Assembly (NCBI GenBank): GCA_023105745.1
Contig: JALGQZ010000004.1
Coordinates: 10,504,451 to 10,568,450, forward strand
Reading direction: 5' to 3'
DNA from: Austropuccinia psidii
Taxonomy: Eukaryota; Basidiomycota; Pucciniomycetes; Pucciniales; Sphaerophragmiaceae
DNA: 64,000 nucleotides
This document shows, piece after piece, positions 48,372 to 56,973 of the stretch. The notes under the pieces were generated by a model. That model saw only the letters and a program-made list of their open reading frames with translations. It ran no database searches and was not told the origin of the DNA. The translations under genes and the position numbers were made by a program. The stretch's first letter is position 1, and every line of letters begins with the position of its first letter.

Positions 48372-49716
48372 ATGTCGTGCACGTTATGCACCAAGCGGGG
48401 TATCCCCTGCACTCGTTCCTCAACCACGACCGACGCTTGTGATGCTTGCCGACAAGCACACAAGAAATGTTCGTTCGTCGTCCGCCCCTTCCGACCCCGC
48501 GGCCAGAGGAGTTCCCGCCCAAGACGCCCTCGCCAGGACTCCTTTGTGGCCAATGATGATGAAACCATTTCCGAGCGTGAGTGGACCCCGGGACCCCAAA
48601 CAGGCCAGCGGGAACGATTCAGGACGATTAGCCCAGTCCCCTCAAGCATCGATTTGTCCACCCCCCCTCCTAGGCCACCATCCAATGGTCACTTCACTCC
48701 TTGACCTGAGCGAAGTGATTATCCGGCCAATGAAGGATGGCGATGGAAAGAGGACATTGGAGCTTGGGCTGATTGTCACCATGTCTTGTCACCGATGGGA
48801 TTCAAACGCCAAAGTAAGTTTTCTTTCTCCTCCTTATCTCATTCATCTTCACGCAATAATACTAACTTTTTTCCATTACTCATAGAACCAAACCCCCCAA
48901 ATCCCCCCCGACAAGACTCTCCCGTTCCTACTTTGCCTCGCGAGCAAACCCCGCGGCAACCCACCCCAGGCCCGAGTGGCACCTGATGGTCTGAGGACTT
49001 ATTCCGCGGTAAGCAGCCAACTTTCTGTTTTCTCATTTTCACTTTCGCATCAAGTTAACTGACTCTTCCTCCTTTTGTAGAAGCCTCCCAGCACGATGAG
49101 CCACCTATTCCTGGCCCGAGTCCATCCTCCGAGCCACCTGAGGACAGTGCAACTCGTGAGCCTCAACCTGAGGTGGCTCCTATGCAATCAACAGAGGAAC
49201 CTTTTGGTAAGTCCCTATTTCACTTTTTTAACTCAACTCAACTTTTCCTCACTCCTCCTTCGACCATCTCCAGCTCGTCCCGCAACTCCCCGCTCGATTA
49301 TCATCATTGACGATACGCCAGTCGGATCCCCCCCTCCCCCTTCCCCTCCTGTTCCCCCTCCCACCACTCCTACCCCGGTTCCTTCCCCGGATATCCCTCC
49401 CATTAACGCCGAGAACCCAACCGCCTCCTCCCCCCCGGTGCCAAGCTCATCTCATTCCTACGATGACGCTCGCCAGGAATTCACCAACCTGCGCCCGATA
49501 CTAATGATTCCTCAAGCCATCGTCCACGAATCGATCACCCAAATCTTGTTGGAGCATCGTCGGTTGCTCCACATGATTCCTTTCGTGGATGCAACTCATC
49601 GAAATGAGATGCACCGGGAATTCCGGGAGGAACTAAACTCCCTCCTTGGCGAGGCGATGGAGGCTTATCCAATGGAGGACATCACCGGGATAGTCTCTAA
49701 ATTCTTAGAAAAATAA
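48372..49716 (+). pseudogene. GAL4-like C6 zinc-cluster gene, copy A (two TGA codons)
   Basis: Exons 48372-48813, 48886-49008, 49081-49206 and 49274-49716 give 377 codons by in-frame GT-AG splicing. Residues 3-32 have the spacing C-x2-C-x6-C-x9-C-x2-C-x6-C of fungal binuclear zinc clusters (CTLCTKRGIPC, CDACRQAHKKC), which bind DNA in GAL4-type regulators. The middle is Pro/Ser-rich; the C-terminal 90 residues are helical, with LLEHRRLLHMIPFVDATHRNE. TGA at 48702-48704 stands where copy B has CGA. TGA at 48984-48986 is probably also from CGA, since copy B reads CAA there. Both fit C-to-T change at CpG. The gene is therefore probably dead here, unless the truncated zinc-cluster part still acts. 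It may once have regulated the element's genes. Confidence 0.8.
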
Positions 49717-50134
49717 AATCCACAAAAAAAATCGTATTCTTTCCTCTTTTTATCTTTTGTAATACACTCCTTTAGATAAATTATTTGTATTCAATGAAAG
49801 ATATTTTCAATTTCTCTTATGTTCTTTGTTCACGTGAATTTATTATAATTCCTCAATGATTCATATTTACTATTGTGTGAGAATAATTTTTGTAAGTGCC
49901 CCACCAAAAGTTTGAGTTAGTATTTGTATGTGAGAAAATCTTTTGCCAAAAATGCGCCAATAGTCACCATTCCTGCCTCCTATATTTTCTTCCTCCATTG
50001 TTTAGAGCCATATCAAATCTTAACTGTAAAAAAGCAGGAGGTTCCGGCATGTGAGCAATCCACTCCAGATTCATGAGAAATTGCCGTTCCTATGGTCACA
50101 CGCTATTAATCTTAGTCATGTATTGAATTGTTTA
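49717..50134. other. Spacer after the zinc-cluster gene
   Basis: AT-rich 3' region conserved with copy B 16299-16720. No gene is seen. Confidence 0.5.
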
Positions 50135-50760
50135 AATTGTTGGGAACCTTCACAAGCGTAACGATTGGCGTGTGAGCTGTCGGGAGCCTGAAAAGGCATA
50201 AGGATTGGCGTGTGAGCTGTCGGGAGCCTGAAAAGGCGTAAGGATTGGCGTGTGAGCTGTCGGGAGCCTGCACAGGTGAAAGGATTGGCGTGTGAATTGT
50301 TGGGAGCCTGCACAGGCGTAAGAAATTGTCAGCATTCTTGGCATCCTTCACAAGCCTAAGGATTCGCGTGTGAGCTGTCGGGAGCCTGCACAGGCGTAAG
50401 GATTGGCGTGGGAATTTTTGCGAGCCTGCACAGGCGTAAGGATTGGCGTGGGAATTTTTGCGAGCCTGCACAGGCGTAAGAAATTGTCAGCATTGTTGGC
50501 ATCCTTCACAAGCCTAAGGATTCGCGTGTGAGCTGTCGGGAGCCTGCACAGGCGTAAGGATTGGCGTGTGAATTTTCGGGAGCCTGCACAGGCGTAAGAA
50601 ATTGTCAGCATTGTTGGCAACCTTCACAAGCCTAAGGATTGGCGTGTGAAGCGTCGGTAGCCCGCATAGGCGTAAGGAACTTTTAGCATTGTCGGAACCT
50701 GCACAAGCATAAGCATTTGCGTGTGAAGCGTTGGGATCCTGGACAAGAGCAACAAACCTG
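50135..50760 (+). repeat. 40-bp minisatellite array
   Basis: Repeats of about 40 bp with cores CACAGGCGTAAGGATTGGCG and GAGCTGTCGGGAGCCTG, in a higher-order pattern with AAATTGTCAGCATT spacers. The CACARGCGTAAGGAT core is shared with the array at 55660-56400. Confidence 0.85.
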
Positions 50761-50764
50761 GCAT

Positions 50765-50790
50765 ATGTACGATGGCATGCCTCCGTACAT
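50765..50790. repeat. Near-palindrome P3
   Basis: Arms ATGTACG and CGTACAT, core GGCATGCC; 11 of 13 pairs match. It directly abuts the 40-bp minisatellite. Confidence 0.8.
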
Positions 50791-50918
50791 AATCCACTTC
50801 ACCCCTTTTTCATGTGAGACACCCCATCTCCCGCACTCGAAACCATCCAATCCTGGTGTATATTGTCCTCTGCCTTACCCCACCATTATCTACCAATCAC
50901 GCTGCTATTCCGACTGCC

Positions 50919-52196
50919 TCACTCTTTGAATTGGGCTGAGATTGTATTACCATCCCTGATTTGATAGGCCGCTCCCTCGCCAATCTCATAATAGCCGTGG
51001 CTTTTTTGGCACATTGTTTTTGCCAACCTCCTTGAGCATTGTGCGGACATACCCACTAGTGTCGTGCTTTCATTGTCCTGTGCTGGATCAGTATAATGAA
51101 CAAATGTACTGCTGGCCCACACTACCTGAATGAGCCCATGACAATCGGATAGATCAATCCAAAAATGCTCATTTGGGAAAATCAATTTCCCCCCTGTACA
51201 CCGCTTTGATGCATCTCTTTGAATTTGGCCGGTCTCCTTATCAGCTTGAAACCACCATCCCGAAGCATACAGCGATGCATCCTTATCAACATGAGGTGCG
51301 TTTTTGAATCCATTCATGGTGAAAGTGAGTGCGGAAGAGAACTCGAATGCACCCTGATTTGCCGGAATATTGCCTTGGTAGTTGACTTGATCAAAAGACG
51401 GAACCCCCAATGAATTGTAGAAATTTTGAATGTTCTCAAATAAATTATCCCCAACATATCGTAAGGATTGACCTAGAATGCAACCCACCGAGCTAAGATT
51501 GGCACCTCGGTCCCGCCATTCGTCTTTTGCATTTTCAATTTTGACAGCACTTCCATACAGACCAAATTGTTCATTCTTTGTGGTGCATTTGTGCGACCCA
51601 ATCGCGAACATAAATCCCTCCAGTAATGCTCCATTTGTTGCAATAGGGTCAGTGAACCTCTTTTCGCGAAATAAGAATTGTGATAATTCATCCCATTGAT
51701 TGACCTCGACTTCACTCATTGTTGTGAATGGTCGGAATTCAACAAGGGCAATGAGTAATCCGGTTGAAGAGAAAATTGCCACACGGCCAAAGTGAATGCG
51801 TTTGATCTGATTGACATCCACAAGGCTCCGAATTTCACTTGGGATCATATTTGCTGATACTGGCATTGATATTTGTGCTGTTGGTCGAGAGGAGGAAAAA
51901 AAGCTCTGCTTTTGGGTGGTTTTGCCCTCATTTATCTTTTGGGATGTCCGACTATTCCCGAGTGGTTGAGGGATCACTTTATGTTGAAGCAGACAAGATA
52001 TCAGATACTGCTTCCTGCCATTTGAAGCTAAGGAGTTTTGAGTCCAGAATGGTGCCCAATCCCCAAGGAGCTTTCTTCGGCACACATCCTTTGACTTCCC
52101 TGTTGGAGCCCACATGACATTGGCACAATCTGAACCGACTAAAGCCAATGTTCTTCCATGGGGCCCAATGAGGGTGCCACATAAATGTGGAAGCAT
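50919..52196 (-). CDS. TET/JBP-type 2-oxoglutarate/Fe(II) dioxygenase
   Basis: A single open exon of 425 codons. I chose ATG 52196; the frame extends 10 codons upstream, but only from GTG. Near residue 302 the segment FTMNGFKNAPHVDKDAS supplies the HxD iron ligands. GGKLIFPNEHFWIDLSDCHG and VVWASSTFVHYT follow, with His about 367 as the likely third ligand, and Arg in QCSRRL (about 389) could bind 2-oxoglutarate. This layout matches the fungal TET/JBP family, enzymes that oxidise 5-methylcytosine (or thymine in JBP) in DNA. About 120 N-terminal residues are not recognised. Rust and mushroom TET/JBP genes are known to have spread with transposons. Here the gene is embedded between Tnp2-element genes, with all key residues present. 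Activity is inferred from sequence only. Confidence 0.87.
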   Translation of the reverse strand: MLPHLCGTLIGPHGRTLALVGSDCANVMWAPTGKSKDVCRRKLLGDWAPFWTQNSLASNGRKQYLISCLLQHKVIPQPLGNSRTSQKINEGKTTQKQSFFSSSRPTAQISMPVSANMIPSEIRSLVDVNQIKRIHFGRVAIFSSTGLLIALVEFRPFTTMSEVEVNQWDELSQFLFREKRFTDPIATNGALLEGFMFAIGSHKCTTKNEQFGLYGSAVKIENAKDEWRDRGANLSSVGCILGQSLRYVGDNLFENIQNFYNSLGVPSFDQVNYQGNIPANQGAFEFSSALTFTMNGFKNAPHVDKDASLYASGWWFQADKETGQIQRDASKRCTGGKLIFPNEHFWIDLSDCHGLIQVVWASSTFVHYTDPAQDNESTTLVGMSAQCSRRLAKTMCQKSHGYYEIGEGAAYQIRDGNTISAQFKE

Positions 52197-52875
52197 ATAT
52201 ACACTGAGATTAAGCGAGAAACTCACACTTTCCTTCCTCAGCCCGTTGCTTTCTCGCGAGTTCCCTTTTACGCTCTTTTCCTTTTTTCGTGAATGGCATG
52301 CTTTCAGCAGAAAATGAAATGAAACCGAATGATTACTGATTTATTAATATCACCTAAATTGGATTGCGGTGGATGAATCTTTTTTAATTGCGGTAAAAAG
52401 AAAGCTCACGCCTGACCTTGGCAAATTCACGATCTCAAATACCTGAACCTGAAAATTGCAGTGGATAGTGCATTATTCAATTTTACACATTGATGTTCCC
52501 ATGCAATCACTTTCCAATCCAACCATTTGGAATCTTGCAAGCACATGCAAATGCAATTTGCATCCTGCTGCGGATCCCTACCTATCCTAGTCCTCTTGAA
52601 AGACACAGGATCATTTGGCCTATTATGGGCTGGCGGGAAGGGATAAACGCGACCTCCCGCAATGCCCCCGCGTGTGCTACTCGCGGGCACAATGCCTGAC
52701 TCAGCTTGCGTCTTGTCGGAGTCTTTGCAATGATGTACGGAGGCATGCCGCCGTACAATTACTATTGGTACTCAGACTGTGGCATCCGGGCAGTAGTAGG
52801 ATAGGAAGTCATGATTATTAAATTCATAAATCACTTTGCAAAATTAAATTACAATCTATCTAGTACAAAGCTAAT
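52197..52875. promoter_or_regulatory. Upstream region of the dioxygenase gene
   Basis: 679 bp between the dioxygenase start and the end of the 677-aa gene. It holds palindrome P4 (52734-52757, 538 bp from the ATG). Otherwise non-coding, conserved with copy B. Confidence 0.5.
52734..52757. repeat. Near-palindrome P4
   Basis: Arms TGTACGG and CCGTACA, core GGCATGCC; 11 of 12 pairs match. Confidence 0.85.
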
Positions 52876-55112
52876 CTAAAACGGGTCAATCCTGGTTGTG
52901 AGCTTTGCTGACCTGGGTACCGTCAAGGTGACCTCATCACTTGAACCAAGACCGCGTTTCGCCACCCAGGCATCACCAAAGTCTAATACTAAGCATCGTG
53001 CAAATTCAAATCTAAGAGGTACAGTGGGGTTGAAAGACTCTGATGAGAAGAAACTTTTATTCAGTAAATTACATATATACTTATTAGTACGTAGCCACAC
53101 TGGCTCCACTAGATTTTTACCCTCTGAAAGTTTTGCGGAAATGTCAATTAGTGCTAAAGCCCCTTTAACTGAGCTTGTTCTCCAGTCATCTGAGCATACC
53201 ATCAAACCACGAACCCCCGCCGCACAGAATGCCGCTAATATACCATAGCAAATTCGATTTATTCCAAGATTCTTGTGACATGCCAAAAGATCTTTGATGG
53301 CCTCATTTTTTTTTGAGTTCGTGAGTTTGCCTTTGATGCCATTAACTTCGACCTTTGTATGTGCACGTACCATGTTGTACGCAATCATCAAATGGATAAC
53401 TGTATCCATTAGATCCTCCAGGTTCTTGTGCGGCTTTGTGGATATCTCATTGTCAGCCCTGCCACCTTCAATGCTGAGTTGGGTTGCACGTTGCTTCGAT
53501 TTACTCAAGCAGGAGGCAAGGTATTCAACTGCTCCGCGTTCGAGTCCAAGAGGATCGGTCGAATTTGATGTTGGTGCAACATATGGTTTGGGTGCAATCA
53601 CATCGTATGAGACTAAACTAATGGATTCAAACATAACATTTGCCCAAAAATGTTTAACTGGATTCGCGGGGTAAAGAAGGCTCTGAACCATTTTGAAGAA
53701 GGAGTGTTCAGATTTTGGGAGATTATCTGGAGGTTTAGCTGATTCCTTCATCAATTTGAGATTCCAAATGTTGTGATCAAAAAACGCTTCTGTTTTGGTT
53801 GGCTTAAAAAAATCTAACCCTGTATATTGCAATTTATATCACCAGTCAACAGCCAATAATCATGTATCATGCACAAAGATAAAACTCACCTGCCATCTCA
53901 AGGTCCTGCAGCCACGCCGACATTTTAAGATCTCGGTTACTGATCACCTTAATACCAACGGGCAGGAATGTATGAGCATCCTTTGTTGGTAAATTGTCCC
54001 ATCTATTTTTGTAAATCCTATTGATAATCTCAAGCCCCCTTTTCCATGATTGTTGACAAATATTGGAATGATAATTCAAAATGCCTGCAAACTCTTCCAT
54101 GCGGGATAAAAATATTCCTTGAAAATTCGCAGCGGATGACACTTCGGGCTCAGCGTCGGGAATTATATCAGTCATATCTCGTCCCATTGTATCATGTTTA
54201 ATTGTTTCCCTTTCTTGAAAGGCTTGAATATTCCGAGGAGAGGCGGGAGGGGTTGCATCATGCATTGTTTCATTGGGTATCGGGGGGCTTTCAGTATGTG
54301 GAGCTTCATCATGGATTGTTTCATTGAGTATTGGGGGGGGTTCAGTATGCGGAGGTTGATTATCAATATGGTCCCCTTCAACATTGATAATTTCATGACC
54401 TTGATCGCGAGAATTGTTTGCGGCTTCAAAGGTACGGCGTTTTTTGTTTGTTTTTTTGGTCGCATGTATATTTGGTCTTTTTCCTAATCCTTTGCCTGGA
54501 AATCCAATTACAACTGAAGATCCTTCAGGTAGAGATTCTCCCACCTCCACACCTGCCCATATATTGTAAGCAGCTATTTTTATCAATTTTGTTTTGAATT
54601 ATTAATGGACTTACGGTTCAAATCCATTTTGAGGAGGCTCATGGCTTCAGCAATCTTTTGACGCACATAATCAGGAATTTTACTATCATTTTGAATTTTT
54701 TCGAGCCTTGGGATTGTTTGAGCAATGTTGGAGACAAATTGTTCCTTGGATATAATTTCCACCTCCCCACTGAAAATTACATCATCTTGCCCATCATCTT
54801 CTGTCGGTGCACAAGGTTCAACAGTCTTTTCCTTCTCATAAGTTTTAAAATTTGGTTTCTGAGAGCTTGGAGGTTGACCTGAAATAAAGGCTATGACACA
54901 ATATCAGGTTTTGAGAGATTTGATATATTCAAGATGGATGCATACTCACATTCTGGAAGAACTGGTGGATCTTGATTATCTTCATGTGACTGGCTCTCTA
55001 CTTCAATGCCTAATTCACAACTACTGGCCATATCAGAGATTTCACTTCCACTCCCTGGGGCTGAAGTTGGTTGTTCATTGAATTCAGTTGAATTTCCCGG
55101 GGTTCGGGCCAT
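52876..55112 (-). CDS. Unrecognised 677-aa cargo protein
   Basis: Four exons (55112-54950, 54878-54615, 54552-53890, 53819-52876) are joined by GT-AG introns of 61-71 nt with consistent phase, ending at TAG 52876-52878. The predicted product is 677 aa with no internal stop. Residues 1-140 are acidic and polar; about 150-260 contain KRPNIHATKKTNKKRR, a basic patch that could be a nuclear signal, and a short proline-rich repeat (PPHTEPPPILNETIHDE, nearly repeated once). The C-terminal 300 residues look folded and helical, with no motif I recognise. Copy B has the same exon layout with stops. Being intact in the younger copy suggests it was under selection recently. It could be an accessory transposition factor, but nothing in the sequence proves that. 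Confidence 0.8.
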
Positions 55113-55655
55113 AGCGGAGGTAGTTTATTAAGCAAATAGATGGTGATGAGTTGATTGATAACTTGTTTGAAAATTTTTGAATAAAAAGATCCAAATTGAA
55201 GGAAAAAGGTGCAAGTAAAATAATCGCATTTGCAAAATGCGATTTGGCGGGAAATTGAAGGAGGCAATGTTTTGCAACTTATTTCATATCATGCAAATGA
55301 AATCACTTCCCTGTGAGACATTGAATAAAGTTGACTAGTGAGAAACCTACTAAAGTCAACTTTTGAACTATTCAACGCTCATGAGGTAAGGACTAAGCAA
55401 AGTGTTCATTTGATTGATATGAAATAAAATGGTTTTGTCGCCGAAAAAGGAGACACAATTCTTGTCTTAAGTAGTCCACTTATTAGGTTTTAATTTGTGA
55501 GTCTCATGATTTAAACCCTAACCACAACATTGTGAATATACTGACCAATTTCCCCTGAGGTCCTGTTGGCAGAGAAGGCCACTCAGCATATTTCGGCGAT
55601 GGCGTCCATTGTGTACGCCAACAAGCCACCGTACACTATGGATGTAGTACGGAAG
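55113..55655. promoter_or_regulatory. Upstream region of the 677-aa gene
   Basis: Non-coding and AT-rich, with a conserved block at about 55310-55400 (CCTACTAAAGTCAACTTTTG). It contains the weak palindrome P5 (55612-55635), 500 bp from the ATG. Confidence 0.5.
55612..55635. repeat. Weak palindrome P5
   Basis: Outer arms TGTACG and CGTACA match perfectly; the core is degenerate (CCAACAAGCCAC). It abuts the 48-bp minisatellite. Confidence 0.5.
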
Positions 55656-56480
55656 CGTAAGGATAAGTCGTGTCGGGAGCATGTTGAGAGGCACTCCGCG
55701 AGCGTAAGGATAGGTGGTTTCGGGAGCATGTTGGGAGGGCAGCACACAAGCGTAAGAATAAGTGGTGTCGGGAGGGCACTACACAAGCGTAAGGATAAGT
55801 GGTGTCGGAGCATGTCGGGAGTGCACTCCGCGAGCGTAAGGATGGTAAGCAGTGTCGGGAGGGCACTACACAAGCGTAAGGATAAGCAGTGTCCGGAGCA
55901 TGTCGGGAGGGCACTACACAAGCGTAAGGATAAGCAGTGTTGGGAGCATGTCGGGAGGGCACTTGAGCGAGCGTAAGGATAAGTGATGTCGGGAGCATGT
56001 CGGGAGGGCACTCCGCGAGCGTAATGATCGTAAGCAGTGTCGGGAGCATATCGGGAGGGCACTTGAGCGAGCGTAAGGATAAGTGATGTCGGGAGCATGT
56101 CGGGAGTGCACTACACAAGCGTAAGGATAAGCAGTGTCGGGAGCATGTCGGGAGGGCACTACTCAAGCGTAAGGATAAGCAGTGTCGGGAGCATGTCGGG
56201 AGGGCACTCCGCGAGCGTAATGATCGTAAGCAGTGTCGGGAGCATATCGGGAGGGCACTTGAGCGAGCGTAAGGATAAGTGATGTCGGGAGCATGTCGGG
56301 AGTGCACTACACAAGCGTAGGGATAAGCAGTGTTGGGAGCATGTCGGGAGGGCACTTGAGCGAGCGTAAGGATAAGTGATGTCGGGAGTGCACCACGTGA
56401 GCATAAAGATGGTATGGGCGGGGGTGTGAAAGCGTAAGGAGTGGTGAGGACGGAGATGGGGGGGCAGTGTTGGAGTCTTA
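55656..56480 (+). repeat. 48-bp minisatellite array
   Basis: Many copies of a unit of about 48 bp: GTGTCGGGAGCATGTCGGG, AGGGCACTACACAAGCG, TAAGGATAAGCA. Variants carry CTCCGCGAGCGTAATGATCG or CTTGAGCGAGCGTAAGGAT. The array is several times longer than in copy B. Long open frames on both strands are caused by the period being a multiple of three. Confidence 0.9.
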
Positions 56481-56735
56481 TCTGGAGGGCGGTGCGGGCT
56501 CGTAAGCATGCAAAGCATCGGGGCGGATTAGGTGGGGATGCGGAAGCCAATGAGGTGAAATTACCCGAACATTGTGAATAGTGTTGAAATGGGTTTGGGC
56601 TTTGAGTGACATTCGCATGTGACACATGTGACAATTGACGTTGTCTTGACGCTGACGTGACGTGACCCACTAAATCCAGTGACTATAAAGTGACACTAAC
56701 GCGACTGAAGCAAGATTTTATACTGACAGCAGTGC

Positions 56736-56781
56736 GACGTGAAGTCAATCGCCGACGATTGACGCGAGATTCGCCCTGGTG
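56736..56781 (-). repeat. Right terminal inverted repeat, copy A
   Basis: Inverted partner of 35507-35552, ending GCCCTGGTG. Followed by the AAA duplication at 56782-56784. Confidence 0.93.
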
Positions 56782-56949
56782 AAAGTTCTCAAAGAAAGAA
56801 AGTTGAGAACCAACAAGGTTAGGGAATACCTTGTTTGGTACAGTGACCCAACTTGTGAAGATGAATGGTTGCCAGAAAAAGACATACCTGAAGCTACTAA
56901 AATTCTCAGAAGGTTCAGACACACTAGAAATAACAATATTACAAAGTAA
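56782..56949 (+). pseudogene. pol: Gypsy pol 3' end with chromodomain-like segment
   Basis: Continues the pol frame interrupted at 35506. It encodes VLKERKLRTNKVREYLVWYS, then DPTCEDEWLPEKDI, and stops at 56947-56949. The aromatic and acidic pattern (YLVWYS...DEWLPE) fits the integrase-linked chromodomain of chromovirus-type Gypsy elements. This segment has no stop. Confidence 0.88.
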
Positions 56950-56953
56950 TATT

Positions 56954-56973
56954 CTTTTTTTAGGGGGAGGGAA
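56954..56973 (+). other. Polypurine tract of the Gypsy element
   Basis: A T-run followed by AGGGGGAGGGAA directly before the 3' LTR, where plus-strand DNA synthesis would start. Confidence 0.8.

Larger units (their letters stand above)
35507..56781. mobile_element. Giant CACTA-like DNA transposon, copy A, with TET/JBP and SNF2 cargo
   Basis: This 21,275-bp element has 46-bp inverted ends (42 of 46 positions match) beginning CACCGGGGC and ending GCCCTGGTG, with an AAA duplication. It encodes six genes: Tnp2 transposase (-), gene 2 (+), SNF2 ATPase (-), C6 zinc-cluster protein (+), TET/JBP dioxygenase (-) and a 677-aa protein (-). Three cargo genes are fully open under a consistent GT-AG splice model. 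The transposase has one nonsense codon and the zinc-cluster gene has two. It is inserted into the chromodomain codons of a Gypsy pol gene, so it is younger than that element. The better preservation of CpG sites and frames than in copy B also shows it is the younger copy. Confidence 0.95.

Noticed and set aside
52197..52226. Ten extra N-terminal codons for the dioxygenase starting at 52226
   Set aside because: They begin with GTG, which is not a normal fungal start, and the GTGAGT there could equally be a splice donor; ATG 52196 is preferred.
55636..56670. 344-aa minus-strand and 136-aa plus-strand open frames
   Set aside because: Both follow from a 48-bp repeat whose period is a multiple of three; open frames on both strands of a minisatellite are expected.
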